Counted from the first letter of the stretch, positions 43,787 through 53,359 are shown. The stretch: DNA of 64,000 nucleotides from Bacillota bacterium (GCA_023444055.1 JAEZRV010000002.1:62001-126000); one strand, 5' to 3'. A program made the numbers and translations. The notes: generated by a model from the letters alone, not told the origin.

Positions 43787-44057
43787 ACTTTACATACCTC
43801 CTAATTTTTGTTTTAAAATAGATTAACTTAATAAAAGTCAACACTATTGGCTTAAATGAAATCTATCGTTCTAAGTCTTGGAATAGTAATTGACCTTGCA
43901 AAAATGGATATAACGCATTACAATTATATCCAATCCTGTATAAATCGTCAATATATTATTAACATATTTTTACTTTTTTGTGCTTTAGAGGTATTACAAT
44001 ATGTTTTTACATGATATTTGCTAAACTCAATTATAGAAGTCTTTAGCCGATAGTAAG

Positions 44058-46118
44058 TTATTCATCTATGGGGATAAATGGAATATTATTTTTTACAGCA
44101 CATTCATGCGCCACTGAAAACTCTTTTCCTTTTATACAAAATTGTTCATTTCTATTAAACACTAACTCTTCAATCGCTATAACACTTGTTGGAATTGTTA
44201 ATTGCTGAAGGTAATAACAATTAATAAATGCATTTTTCTTAATTGTTTCAACACCTTTAGGTATTTCATACTCTTTTTCTTTTTTATAATATGGATATAA
44301 AATTAGTTTTTTCTTTGCTTTATCAAAAAGTACTCCATCTTGTGAAGAATAATATTTATTGTTGCCATCCACATTGATGCTGGTAATATTGGAATCATTA
44401 GAGTTAATCGCATAATCACTAATTAATTCCACAGAAGCAGGTACATCTAGGCTTGTTAAATCTTTGCAATATGTAAAGGCATTGCTAAGAATAGTTTTTA
44501 CACTCTCAGGCACAGCATAATGGCTATTAGTTTTGCCTCCAGGATACTTTATTAGCTTTGTCATTTCTTTATTAAATAAAACACCATCTATAGAAGAGTA
44601 CTTCTTATTTCTCGCATTTACATTAATACTTTTAAGACTAGAAACACCGTCAAAGGCATCATCTGCTACGTTAATTACGTTTTTTGAAAAGTTGATTTTT
44701 TCAAGATTTCCACAATCTAAAAACGCTTTCTTTCCAATATATTTTAAACTTAAAGGAAGTTCTACCTCTAACGAGCTACACTCTGCAAATGCTTTATCAT
44801 CAATATACGTAACTTTATCAGGTATGACTATTTTCACAATATTTGAGCATCCCCAAAAGGTTGCTTCAGCTATTGCATCAATTTTTTCAGGAAGATTAAT
44901 ACTTGCAAGTCTAGCACAGTCATAAAAAGCACCCTCACCGATCTGCGTTACACTTTGTGGTATTTTTACATTTTCTAATTCAATACAATGGAAAAATGCA
45001 TATGATCGTACTTTTTTTATACCATCTGGAATTTCATAATGTTTAATTGAATTATTTGATGGACAAACAATAATTTCAGTCATACCCTTATCAAATAAAA
45101 TGCCATCTCTAGATGTTAAGTATTTGTTATCTTCCCCCACACTAACATTCTTTAAATTCCAGCAGCCAAAAAATACAGATTCACCTATTCCCGAGACATC
45201 TTCAGGTATTGTTAGATTTTCCATGCGTACCATACCCGAAAATGCTTTATCTTCAATAGTTCTTACCGTATAAGGTATTGTTAAATTAATTAACGAACGA
45301 CATGCCCGAAATGCACCTGCATTAATAGTAGTGACGCCTTCTGGTATATTGTAGCTATCTGCTGTATTATCGTCGGAATACCAAACAAGTTCTGTCATAT
45401 CTTTTGTAAACATAATATTATCTTTAACTATAAAATATTTATTTTTTGCATCAACATCTATAGTTGATATGCCAAAGTCCGCTGAAAACGCACAATCACC
45501 TATCTCGTTTATACTAGCTGGTACATAAATCTTTTGCACTCTGCGCTCAGATAAAGCATAATCGCCTATTTTCTCTACACTGTCAGGAATTTTATAAAAA
45601 TAAATATCTTTCTTATCGTAGTAACGTATCAGCTCTGTCATGTCCTTATTATAGAGAACACCATCTTTTGTACTATATTTTTTGTTTCGTGAATCCACTT
45701 CAATTTCCACGTAATCATTGCATTCAAATGAATTTTTATCTATGTAATTAACACTTTTAGGTATATGAATTTTTTTAAGGTAAGTGCGGTAAAAAGCCTT
45801 TTCGTGTATAGCTTTTACACTATCTGGTATAGTTATAGAGGTCATTGTTTTACAATCTTCAAAAGCGCTTTCTCCTATTTCTTTAACTCCATTGGGAATT
45901 ATAACATTTTCATTTAATCCATAGTATTTTTCAAGTACTCCATCGATGATTTTAAAGTCCGAATAAGCCTGAAAGTCATTATCTTTAAAATTATTTATTG
46001 CAAATAGTGTTATAAGCGCTAAAACTGCTGATATTACTAATATTGCTGCTGTCAGTGGTTTTGAATGGTTTAGGAAATTTTTTTTGTAATTAATTTTAGT
46101 TTTGACTATAGGTACCAT
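44058..46118 (-). CDS. Membrane-anchored BspA-type leucine-rich repeat protein
   Basis: A 686 aa protein. One N-terminal helix (LTAAILVISAVLALITLFAI, ~18-38) anchors it with the bulk outside. The rest is about twenty LRR_5/BspA-like repeats of the form SIGxxAFxxCxxLxxIxIPxSV, interrupted by five or six spacers of the form NKYxSxDGVLFxKxxxxLI. Such proteins mediate binding to host or matrix proteins. Its spacers are so alike that internal duplication is evident. AAGGAGAAC lies before the ATG. Confidence 0.9.
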   Translation of the reverse strand: MVPIVKTKINYKKNFLNHSKPLTAAILVISAVLALITLFAINNFKDNDFQAYSDFKIIDGVLEKYYGLNENVIIPNGVKEIGESAFEDCKTMTSITIPDSVKAIHEKAFYRTYLKKIHIPKSVNYIDKNSFECNDYVEIEVDSRNKKYSTKDGVLYNKDMTELIRYYDKKDIYFYKIPDSVEKIGDYALSERRVQKIYVPASINEIGDCAFSADFGISTIDVDAKNKYFIVKDNIMFTKDMTELVWYSDDNTADSYNIPEGVTTINAGAFRACRSLINLTIPYTVRTIEDKAFSGMVRMENLTIPEDVSGIGESVFFGCWNLKNVSVGEDNKYLTSRDGILFDKGMTEIIVCPSNNSIKHYEIPDGIKKVRSYAFFHCIELENVKIPQSVTQIGEGAFYDCARLASINLPEKIDAIAEATFWGCSNIVKIVIPDKVTYIDDKAFAECSSLEVELPLSLKYIGKKAFLDCGNLEKINFSKNVINVADDAFDGVSSLKSINVNARNKKYSSIDGVLFNKEMTKLIKYPGGKTNSHYAVPESVKTILSNAFTYCKDLTSLDVPASVELISDYAINSNDSNITSINVDGNNKYYSSQDGVLFDKAKKKLILYPYYKKEKEYEIPKGVETIKKNAFINCYYLQQLTIPTSVIAIEELVFNRNEQFCIKGKEFSVAHECAVKNNIPFIPIDE

Positions 46119-46342
46119 TTAATGTGTTCTCCTTGATTTTGAGATTGCTGTGCAGTTCACTTTTATTAAATCCGTTGAACGCTGTTGAATTTATTCTCAA
46201 TATTTAGACCTCAGCTCTAGCTTTAGTAGCTGCATAAAAGCAATATAAAGAAAACCATGTAAATGATAACTGCGACTACTACTCTAAATACACCACTTTT
46301 TTGATTTAGTTTTCATTTAAGACCTACCTATTTACTAAATAA

Positions 46343-46828
46343 TCACTGCTTCACAGTTTTTTTATGATGTCTTAATATAAAAATTCCAAAAATAATCTGA
46401 ATCAGCAAGACAACTAAAAAAATTACATTTTCAATAATGTTTTTTTCATATAAGCCATCAATTCGTAATGATATGTATTTTGAAGTCTCAATCATTGATT
46501 TGATGCTCATAAATCTAATGGGCAGTGAATTAGCAAATGCAATCAGCCCATCAATTATAACTAAAACACCAGTTGCCGTTCTTATAGTTCTATTACCTAT
46601 CATTTCATAAATACTTTGATTTGATTTTTTATTGAGCCTATATAAAACAATAATAATTCCTACTATAAAAACAATCCATAATGAGTACTTCCAGCCAAAC
46701 TGAGTTAAGCCCATTTTGAGATTAACATTAGTAAATATTATGCTCACTTTACCAAGAAGAGAAAAGAATCCTGTAATAACTGTAAAAAGAAATGCAATTC
46801 CTAATATTGCTTTATTTTCATTTTCCAT
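46343..46828 (-). CDS. Hypothetical four-helix membrane protein
   Basis: A 161 aa membrane protein I do not recognise, with helices at roughly 8-28, 45-65, 85-105 and 135-155 and a basic C-terminus (RHHKKTVKQ). The ATG at 46828 is preferred. The frame is open 28 codons further to a GTG, but that GTG is only 1 nt from GGAGG, too close to be used, and the intervening sequence is the conserved leader (copy D). Confidence 0.62.
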   Translation of the reverse strand: MENENKAILGIAFLFTVITGFFSLLGKVSIIFTNVNLKMGLTQFGWKYSLWIVFIVGIIIVLYRLNKKSNQSIYEMIGNRTIRTATGVLVIIDGLIAFANSLPIRFMSIKSMIETSKYISLRIDGLYEKNIIENVIFLVVLLIQIIFGIFILRHHKKTVKQ

Positions 46829-46945
46829 AAATAATCCATGCCCAGCATTTCGCACAAGACCATCAGTAATGCGAATAATTTGCAATTTGTATAAGTCGTA
46901 AGAGCTGGGCACACCTCCATCCCTATTTTTTAATTTCTTTTGCCC
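46829..46945 (-). promoter_or_regulatory. SD-hairpin-start leader, copy D (membrane protein gene)
   Basis: On the minus strand: AAAAGAAATTAAAAAAT, GGAGG, 3 nt, arm GCCCAGC (46904-46910), a 57-nt loop, arm GCTGGGC (46840-46846), 11 nt and the ATG. The stem differs from copies C/E at one place on each side yet still pairs (CAGC/GCTG instead of CATGC/GCATG), as expected if the pairing matters. The loop shares TTGTGCGAAATGCTGGGCAT with copy A, while the rest has diverged and no stop interrupts the frame. Confidence 0.65.
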
Positions 46946-46992
46946 TGAATCCTCAAGCTACTTTAATTGTTTTTTACCCTAAATCCTCAACG

Positions 46993-47613
46993 CTACTTTA
47001 GTTGTTCTTTTACCTTCTCGTCAAAATCTTCGCCCAAATCTTTTATTTCCTTTCCTAGTTCATCTACAAGAAAATAATGATCATATGAGCCTCCAGCCTT
47101 ATGATATCGATGTTGGTTAACAATAAGTTTTCCTTTAAAAGAACCGCTTTGTATTACTTCTAAAGAGTTCCCCGGACATATGTATTTTTCTTCCTTAGTC
47201 TTGATATTAACTACATGCACAGCATCTGACGTAACCCAAGTACGAGTCAAAAAATAAATTTTAGATTTATCAGGAGATACCTGAGGATTAAATATTCCTT
47301 TAATTCCTTGTGTGATTTTATCTGTACCCTCATATTGTTTATAGGAAACTAATTTTTCTTCGTTACCGTCGGGATATTTTATCCATAACTCCTGGCTTTC
47401 TTCATAATCACCCTTGTCGGATAATTTGATCAGTATAGTGTATTCATCGTTAGGTATTTCTTCTATAGTTGCAAGTTCGCTAGAAGCTCCCACTGTGCTA
47501 CTACTTTTAGCAGTGCTACCCTCTGCTGCGCTTTTAATATAGTGTCCATTTGAACACCCTAGAATCTGAGTGATTGTGATAAATACAATGAGAATTAAAG
47601 TCAAATATTTCAT
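46993..47613 (-). CDS. Putative lipoprotein
   Basis: A 206 aa protein with a lipobox near residue 20 (ITQILGC). The mature domain has PDKSKIYFLTRTW, reminiscent of a beta-propeller repeat, but no assignment is possible. The ATG at 47613 has only a weak AGCAGG beside it; a perfect AGGAGGTGA lies 40 nt upstream, and a frame-compatible ATT at 47637 is 9 nt after it. It could therefore begin with a rare ATT codon. Confidence 0.65.
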   Translation of the reverse strand: MKYLTLILIVFITITQILGCSNGHYIKSAAEGSTAKSSSTVGASSELATIEEIPNDEYTILIKLSDKGDYEESQELWIKYPDGNEEKLVSYKQYEGTDKITQGIKGIFNPQVSPDKSKIYFLTRTWVTSDAVHVVNIKTKEEKYICPGNSLEVIQSGSFKGKLIVNQHRYHKAGGSYDHYFLVDELGKEIKDLGEDFDEKVKEQLK

Positions 47614-47763
47614 CCTGCTTTTTAAATAATTATTAATATCTATTCACCTCCTAGTGCTCTAAAAATGACCAACATAATATATTCTTCATTTATTGAAATT
47701 GCAAATCACATAGTATCTGAAACAACAAACTTTTTTATTGTTACTTTTTCCACATACTCATTT

Positions 47764-47895
47764 TTAAGCTCTGATAACATCTTCCTTTACATCTTCAAAA
47801 CAGCAAAATTTCTTCCATGTTAAGAATATTACATTATTATCCTTAATATATTTTACATTGCTAAATTCTGAATCAAACTCTTGTTTACTATCCAT
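47764..47895 (-). pseudogene. Short ORF, probable truncated gene
   Basis: A 43 aa reading frame (MDSKQEFDSEFSNVKYIKDN, then NVIFLTWKKFCCFEDVKED) begins one base after the GNAT stop, with GGAG 7 nt before its ATG, so it is well placed for translation. It looks like the first half of a domain that has been cut off; no continuation is seen in other frames downstream. I do not know the parent family. It may be a real small protein. Confidence 0.4.
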
Positions 47896-47896
47896 T

Positions 47897-48424
47897 TTAT
47901 ATCTCCACTTTATCCGGATTTAAAGCCGCGTACACATATGTATCCCAATAAATTGGATTTCCTTTTTCATCAATATGAAATGAAACGTTCTTTCTAAAAT
48001 GGGCTTCTCTCTTTAATCCAATCTTCTCTAGCAGCCTCCATGAAAGTATATTTTGCGGGGCACATTGGGCATAAACTCTATGAACACCTTGCTTAAAAAC
48101 ATAGTCAATCATTGCTTTACATGCTGCACTTCCATATCCTTTATTCTGATATTTCTCATTTAACACATATCCCAATTCTTTAGAATTAAAATCTCTTTTC
48201 CCCAAATAAACGTTACCAATAACTTTATGTATTTCCTTTAATTCAATAGCAAAAAATTCATCGCTTTGAGAACGGAATTCAATCTCTTCCAAAGCCTTTT
48301 GCTGTGAAAAATTCGGATAGCCTTCAAATTCGGCATTCACTCGTTGCAACATATATTCGCATAAATCATCTTTATCCGTTAGTTCAAAATTACGAATAAT
48401 AAGATCTTTAGTTTCTATTTTCAC
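47897..48424 (-). CDS. GNAT acetyltransferase (RimJ/RimL type)
   Basis: A 175 aa N-acetyltransferase. TKDLIIRNFELTDKDDLCEYM is the usual start, and the acetyl-CoA loop is in LNEKYQNKGYGSAACKAMIDYVF. VYAQCAPQNILSWRLLEKIGLKREAHFRKN is typical of the RimJ/RimL-like group, which acetylates amino acids, antibiotics or protein N-termini. The acceptor is unknown. It is followed directly by the 43-codon ORF. Confidence 0.93.
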   Translation of the reverse strand: MKIETKDLIIRNFELTDKDDLCEYMLQRVNAEFEGYPNFSQQKALEEIEFRSQSDEFFAIELKEIHKVIGNVYLGKRDFNSKELGYVLNEKYQNKGYGSAACKAMIDYVFKQGVHRVYAQCAPQNILSWRLLEKIGLKREAHFRKNVSFHIDEKGNPIYWDTYVYAALNPDKVEI

Positions 48425-48504
48425 ATTGGCACTCCTTATCTAATTATATAAATAATCATTACAGGTAGCATTAAACTGGTGTATAGCATGTAAACATAAT
48501 GAAC

Positions 48505-48759
48505 TTATTTCTTATCATTTTTGAAAAAACCAAATACACTTGTTATTAATCCTATAATAGCAAATATAAGCCCAATATCCGCAATTCCGCTGATCACATT
48601 GTTTCCACCAATTATTAATATGCCTCCAAATACTGTTAATTCGATTCCTAATAGTAATATCTGTTTTGAGGATTTGTCTCTTAGACTTCCTTTTTGAAAA
48701 ATCAACAAGACTGCAACAACCACTATGCATATCATTACAATTAATAATAAATAAGCCAT
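48505..48759 (-). CDS. Small membrane protein
   Basis: An 84 aa hydrophobic protein with three likely helices (~1-20, 32-50, 55-75). No family recognised. AGGAGTG lies 8 nt before the ATG. A shifted 71-codon frame overlaps it but is a shadow. Confidence 0.65.
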   Translation of the reverse strand: MAYLLLIVMICIVVVAVLLIFQKGSLRDKSSKQILLLGIELTVFGGILIIGGNNVISGIADIGLIFAIIGLITSVFGFFKNDKK

Positions 48760-48877
48760 TAAAACACTCCTACTCTTTCATATAAATATATAAGGTATTC
48801 TTCTATATTACTACTTATCACCATAAATTGGAATATAAACACCGATTTTAGTCAAAAGAAACCATGTAGCTGGTATT

Positions 48878-49570
48878 CTATATGCTTTTATCCATCCATG
48901 TTGTAAGGATTGTTTTATCGTTTTCCTCCATAAAAGGATGCTCGCTGTTTTCTGAAACACTAAGATGACAGTTGTACTTATCTGCAAAATCTTTAATAAC
49001 TGCATAACTTTGAAGATTGTCTTTTGCTCCGTATAAAATGTGTGTTGGCACAGTCCACTTGTCAATTGGATGTTCTTTTACATATGTATAATAAAGCCAT
49101 GTCATTGTATCAACAGGAGTCTGAATTTCCCCTTGAATTCTTAGCTGTTCCTCAGTTATATTAAACCAAACAAACATTTGCTCTATGAGATATTCCATAT
49201 TTACAATAGGTGATTGGAAAAGGCAGTTTTCAAAATGCCTTTTACGATAAGCATGAAGGCTGAAAAACGCACCTAAACTGCATCCGAACAATGAAACCTT
49301 ATCCCATTTTTCAAATACGTACTCACTAATTTTAGACAAGTCCGCAATTCCATTAAAAATGTCGCATTTGTAATCTTGCTTTGACCTCTCCCCATGCTCA
49401 GGAAGGTCAAAGCTAATTGTTTGATAGCCTTTGCTTGTAGCAATTGCAGCAAAGTCTTCTGCGTCCTCTTTTTTTGACATTTTACCATGAACAAAGATAT
49501 ATACCTTACTGGATTTCTCTCCCCATACAATAGCGGGGATGCTCTCTATGTAAATTTTTTCTTTAATCAT
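48878..49570 (-). CDS. Alpha/beta hydrolase
   Basis: A 230 aa serine hydrolase. The nucleophile elbow is LFGCSLGAFFSLH (Ser), the oxyanion region is VYIFVHGKMSKKEDAEDF, and the Asp and His are in ILYGAKDNLQSY and SENSEHPFMEE. Substrate unknown. The ATG at 49570 matches the start of the fold (MIKEKIYIESIPAIVWG). Thirteen further codons extend into the conserved leader (copy E) and are judged regulatory. Confidence 0.9.
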   Translation of the reverse strand: MIKEKIYIESIPAIVWGEKSSKVYIFVHGKMSKKEDAEDFAAIATSKGYQTISFDLPEHGERSKQDYKCDIFNGIADLSKISEYVFEKWDKVSLFGCSLGAFFSLHAYRKRHFENCLFQSPIVNMEYLIEQMFVWFNITEEQLRIQGEIQTPVDTMTWLYYTYVKEHPIDKWTVPTHILYGAKDNLQSYAVIKDFADKYNCHLSVSENSEHPFMEENDKTILTTWMDKSI

Positions 49571-49668
49571 CTTTATGCCCATGCCCAGCATTTTGCACAA
49601 AAAAATCATGACAGAAATGGCATGGGCTCGGTACCTCCTTGATTTGTTTTTATATTTCTTTCAACCTT
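49571..49668 (-). promoter_or_regulatory. SD-hairpin-start leader, copy E (hydrolase gene)
   Basis: Nearly identical to copy C: A-rich box, AAGGAGG, 6 nt, arm GCCCATGCC (49619-49627), a 33-nt loop, arm GGCATGGGC (49577-49585), 6 nt and ATG. The perfect 9-bp stem and all spacings are the same, and the MPFLS ORF with ATGA overlap is kept. The similarity covers the box upstream of the SD but stops at the gene start, so the leader, not the gene, is what is shared. Confidence 0.8.
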
Positions 49669-49732
49669 TCCTCCATAAATCAAGTTGAACTTAATAAGTC
49701 AATTGCTATCAGCTAAAGCTAGTAAATATATT

Positions 49733-50197
49733 TTAAAATCTTGAATTCTGATAGTTATATGGAATACTTGTTCCAACAACTACATCCTCAATTTTCTCAA
49801 TAATGAGCCAATCGTCCATATTTCCCTGATGGTCAAAGTCTAATGGTTCAATTTTCTGTACTTCCTCAAACTCAACAAGGCAAAGGCATTTTTTGTACCA
49901 GCGCACCTTCTGTTTGTCGGATAAATTTAGCTTACATTGGTTTTCTTCCAGAATACGTGACGTTTCTTCTTCAGTTAGCTTAACAAAATTCTGTACATTC
50001 ATCACTTTTGCAGATGCTGTGATCTTTGCAGTGCCTTTTTCCATAAAATAAAGCTTTTCACCTTCAAATACACGGCTATGTGGAATTTTTCTTCCAGCTG
50101 CACCACGGACTATCATTGTTTTAGTCCCTGCCATTATTTTATCAATAACCCTTTCTCCGGCTTTTCCTGCATTATCGCAATAAACTAAATGCACCAT
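49733..50197 (-). CDS. ASCH/PUA-like domain protein
   Basis: A 154 aa protein. VIDKIMAGTKTMIVRGAAGRKIPHSRVFEGEKLYFMEKG resembles the ASCH/EVE branch of the PUA fold: a GTKT strand followed by a basic loop and a beta hairpin. Such domains bind RNA or modified bases. There is no fused enzyme. The assignment is by pattern only. Confidence 0.6.
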   Translation of the reverse strand: MVHLVYCDNAGKAGERVIDKIMAGTKTMIVRGAAGRKIPHSRVFEGEKLYFMEKGTAKITASAKVMNVQNFVKLTEEETSRILEENQCKLNLSDKQKVRWYKKCLCLVEFEEVQKIEPLDFDHQGNMDDWLIIEKIEDVVVGTSIPYNYQNSRF

Positions 50198-50382
50198 ATT
50201 TATATACCTTCTCTTTCGTAATATTCTTTATCTTGTTTAAATTTTATTTAGATTATGTAACAATTGATTATTACAATTAACCATTTAGAGTATCATTATT
50301 TCCGTAAATGAATTTCCCATTTATACCCATATTTTTTTACCAATAACACGCTTATCCAGTTTAAACATAATGAAAGCACTTC

Positions 50383-51939
50383 TCAGTTTGCTAATTTCAT
50401 CAATACACTTTCTGCGAATTCAAATAGTTTTTTCACTTTAGATATCATTTCTTTGTTCACACTCTCCCATACAAAATATGGAAACAGCGGACATTTTGGT
50501 TTCGTATCGCCATTTAACTCAAGAGGCAGTGTAAGTCGCGGACGCTTTCCAGTTTTATCGGTTTGATTGCAATAACCGCATCCGTCGCATATTTTAGTTC
50601 TATTAAAGACCAAGGCTTTTAATTCAGCGTCCATCTGATCATAAAATTTTAGTACTTTACTAAAATGAGGAACTTTGAATTCAAATACCATCGGGTTTAC
50701 CTTTCTGAAGTCATATGATATATTCATATGCGCCTTTTGTTTATTGGGATATTCTTTTTCATATCTAACTGCTAACTCCCCATTTTCGCAAGTGTATTCT
50801 TTCTCCAAAAAGTATTGCTCAAGTTCTGAGATAAGTGCTGGATTAGCCATTCCGCTGAAAATCTCAGCTGCCGAATATTTCTTATCCATAAAACGCCCAT
50901 ACAGGAAATTCATCACGTCATGTGAGCTAATTTTGCCGTCTTTGGATATGCAACAATGCAGTTTCCACGCAGGAAACATTTCCTTGTATTTGCCATTGAT
51001 AAAATAACAGCCATCTTCTTTTTCTTCGCAAACAAGTCCAAAAACCAAAAGCTTGTCTTTGTTTTTTTGTGTTATTCGTAGATCTCCTTTGCTAATGAAT
51101 AAGCCATTTTGTAAGACTTCACCTGCCGAACCCATTTTAATTAAATATTCATAAAAGGCAAAGAACTCCTTTTTAATTTTCTGCATTTTTGCAATCAATT
51201 TAGGTTTGGTACTATTCGCTTGCCAATATTCATAGCAATCGTCTGGTTCATTTGTAATATTAATAATTGAAATATTCGAATAAATGGTTTTAATACTTTC
51301 ATATAAAAAATCATACATTTGCTTTTGTGAATTGTAGCTAGCATTACAATCCTTAACTGGTTTAAAAATAGGATAGGTTGCTAAATAAGGATAGATGACT
51401 CTCTTTCCAAGACTATTAAAGGATTGGGCTAACGGTATATAGTAATCCAGAATAACCTCTCCGTTTACATCAGGTGTTGTGAAACGTGAGTGAGTGAACA
51501 ACTGCATTGACCATTTCATCTGATTTGGGCAAAGTTCATTATTCTTTATTGCCTGCATTGTTATTTCATGTGCGTTGCTACAGACATCATCGGCATCTTT
51601 GCCCTTTATCCAGCACTTGCCAATCTTTTCTTTGCCAATTTCATGAGCAACATACCCCTCTGGCACCGTCACTCCTTCTTTAAAAAGCATTCCACAAATA
51701 TACGAGAATTTGCCATACCCCATATCCAAGTAAATGCAGGTGCCCACATACGCAGGTTCGTAAATATATTCCTGCTGCTTTTCAAGAACAGAAAAAGTTC
51801 CATCAGCAAGACATTTGTCCCAAAAGGCCGAAATACTGTTATCTCCTTTATTATGCACTTCTATGTAATACTTTGCTTCTTTACCTACTAAATATATTTT
51901 AGGTAAGTCCACAACCTCAAATTTAATAAGATTTGCCAT
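50383..51939 (-). CDS. GyrI-like effector-binding domain fused to an unknown cysteine-bearing domain
   Basis: A 518 aa protein with two parts. Residues ~1-160 resemble the AraC/GyrI-like small-molecule-binding domain (FEVVDLPKIYLVGKEAKY, GYVAHEIGKEKIGKCWIKG, DYYIPL). The remaining ~350 residues are unknown and end in a cysteine cluster (CDGCGYCNQTDKTGKRPRL...KCPLFPYF) that could bind a metal. No DNA-binding domain is seen. The ATG at 51939 has AGGTGAC upstream and is preferred to the GTG three codons before. It might sense or modify a small molecule. Confidence 0.68.
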   Translation of the reverse strand: MANLIKFEVVDLPKIYLVGKEAKYYIEVHNKGDNSISAFWDKCLADGTFSVLEKQQEYIYEPAYVGTCIYLDMGYGKFSYICGMLFKEGVTVPEGYVAHEIGKEKIGKCWIKGKDADDVCSNAHEITMQAIKNNELCPNQMKWSMQLFTHSRFTTPDVNGEVILDYYIPLAQSFNSLGKRVIYPYLATYPIFKPVKDCNASYNSQKQMYDFLYESIKTIYSNISIINITNEPDDCYEYWQANSTKPKLIAKMQKIKKEFFAFYEYLIKMGSAGEVLQNGLFISKGDLRITQKNKDKLLVFGLVCEEKEDGCYFINGKYKEMFPAWKLHCCISKDGKISSHDVMNFLYGRFMDKKYSAAEIFSGMANPALISELEQYFLEKEYTCENGELAVRYEKEYPNKQKAHMNISYDFRKVNPMVFEFKVPHFSKVLKFYDQMDAELKALVFNRTKICDGCGYCNQTDKTGKRPRLTLPLELNGDTKPKCPLFPYFVWESVNKEMISKVKKLFEFAESVLMKLAN

Positions 51940-52035
51940 ATTAGTCACCTACTATATAATAAATTCGTAACATAGTTACGTTGCGTATTATGTAATTAGA
52001 GGTCAAGCAACAAGTCAACGTATACAGAAATTGTT

Positions 52036-52052
52036 GTTTTGCAACAGTCCCT
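52036..52052 (-). repeat. Isolated MITE/IS-end-like 17-mer, inverted
   Basis: The exact reverse complement of 36395-36411, and close to the end of the 97-bp element at 34659. No transposase remnant is seen nearby. Confidence 0.5.
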
Positions 52053-52181
52053 CCTAAAATATGTTCTTTAGCAATTTCCAACCATTTAATAATATGCTAT
52101 ATTGTGGGCACTTGCTTGTCAAGTAAGTTTATTGGCTTGAGTTAGCCCGATTAAGTTGTACTGTAAATATCATATTATCTG

Positions 52182-52814
52182 TTAATTTTGTTTGGTAATA
52201 TCCATCATATATTTTTTAAAATTATCTCCATTTAAAGACTTAATTGTTATTGTAAGATTATTTATATTATAAGTTAAAAAACTGATTTTTTTATCTCCTT
52301 TTAAATTCCAATCAGAAGTAGCTGTTCCTTCTCCCAAAATTGATTTAAATAATTGTATATCATCACCAATATTGAAAGAGCGATCGTTTCCGAAATCAAT
52401 GGTTGTACCATCAATAGGAATAATTTCGTATGGTTTTCCATCAGTTTGTTTGATTTTTTCTATCGAATCAAAAGGAGCACCATCAAAACAGATATAAATG
52501 CCTGATTTTTTACAGCAAAATAGCGGTATATAGAATCTTTCGTCTCCAATATATTGTGTCTGGTCTAAATCAGAAATTCCAAGTAACTTGATGACATCAC
52601 TATTTTTTGTTGATAGTATATTAGAAATCTCACCTATGGAAATAGTTATTCTATCGTCATCTGAGAATGTTGACCAATTTGTACTATCTTGAGAGATAGA
52701 GCTCGTTGGAACACTTGTGTTCGAAGTTGCTCTATCACCCTTTCCATTTAAACAAGCAACTAATGAAATAGTTATTGCAAACAAAATAAGTGTTATTAGA
52801 ATTTTCCGACTCAT
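52182..52814 (-). CDS. Putative lipoprotein
   Basis: A 210 aa protein with a lipobox signal peptide (LFAITISLVAC, cysteine near 20) and a serine/threonine-rich linker. The mature domain has no recognised family; GRSFNIGDDIQLFKSILGEG-like text suggests a small beta-rich fold. The ATG at 52814 has AGGGGATAA upstream and gives a proper signal peptide, unlike the frame's earlier start at 52862. Confidence 0.68.
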   Translation of the reverse strand: MSRKILITLILFAITISLVACLNGKGDRATSNTSVPTSSISQDSTNWSTFSDDDRITISIGEISNILSTKNSDVIKLLGISDLDQTQYIGDERFYIPLFCCKKSGIYICFDGAPFDSIEKIKQTDGKPYEIIPIDGTTIDFGNDRSFNIGDDIQLFKSILGEGTATSDWNLKGDKKISFLTYNINNLTITIKSLNGDNFKKYMMDITKQN

Positions 52815-52858
52815 ATTTATCCCCTTATCTATGGTTAACACCAGTGCCTGTACTATTC

Positions 52859-53294
52859 TCATTTAGCAAATATTTTCACAAAGTTCTTTTGGTCTTTCCT
52901 ATGTGTATATCCACAATGGCTATAAAACTGATGAGCTTTTTCTCTATTGAAGCTTGATACAAGGCGAACCCCAGCGCAATTATCAGCTTTTGCCCATTGT
53001 TCCACAGCCATTAGAAGCTGCTTGCCTATACCTCTTCCTCGATATTTCTCATCAACCGCAATTGCCATTATGTTTTTTAGCGGATCAGAATATGTACATT
53101 CATAAACAGCTATGAATATAGCCTACTACCAAATCTCCCTCACAGGCAACCCATATTTTATCTGTTTGCCTATTTAAAATATATTTCAATCTTTCTTTTG
53201 TCTTTTCTTCTCGATATTCATATCCAAAGGCGTACTTATTTATTTCGTAAATATAGTGTGTGTCGTTTTCTGTGGCTTGGCGGATTTTGGGCAT
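52859..53294 (-). pseudogene. Frameshifted GNAT acetyltransferase
   Basis: Two halves of one GNAT lie in different frames. The first (MPKIRQATENDTHYIYEINK to VVGYIHSCL, 53294-53100) holds the N-terminal strands; the second (from about VYECTYSDPLKNIMAIAVDE, to 52859) holds the acetyl-CoA loop EKYRGRGIGKQLL and the C-terminus GYTHRKDQKNFVKIFAK. The break is near 53105, where loss of two bases from a TG-rich word would explain it. AAAGGAG lies before the ATG. It is either a recent pseudogene or a sequencing slip. Confidence 0.85.
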
Positions 53295-53359
53295 GGGGGG
53301 TACTCCTTTTGGGTTTTGTAAATTGATAGGGTTTAGCGTTTTCTGTCTGAATTCCTCTC

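Noticed and set aside
46829..46912. Counting the 28 upstream codons as part of the membrane protein
   Set aside because: The GTG is 1 nt from GGAGG, too close for use, and the stretch is the shared leader, not a protein segment.
48811..49065. 84-codon minus-strand ORF overlapping the hydrolase
   Set aside because: It is a shifted frame of the hydrolase 3' end, which has the catalytic histidine in the other frame.
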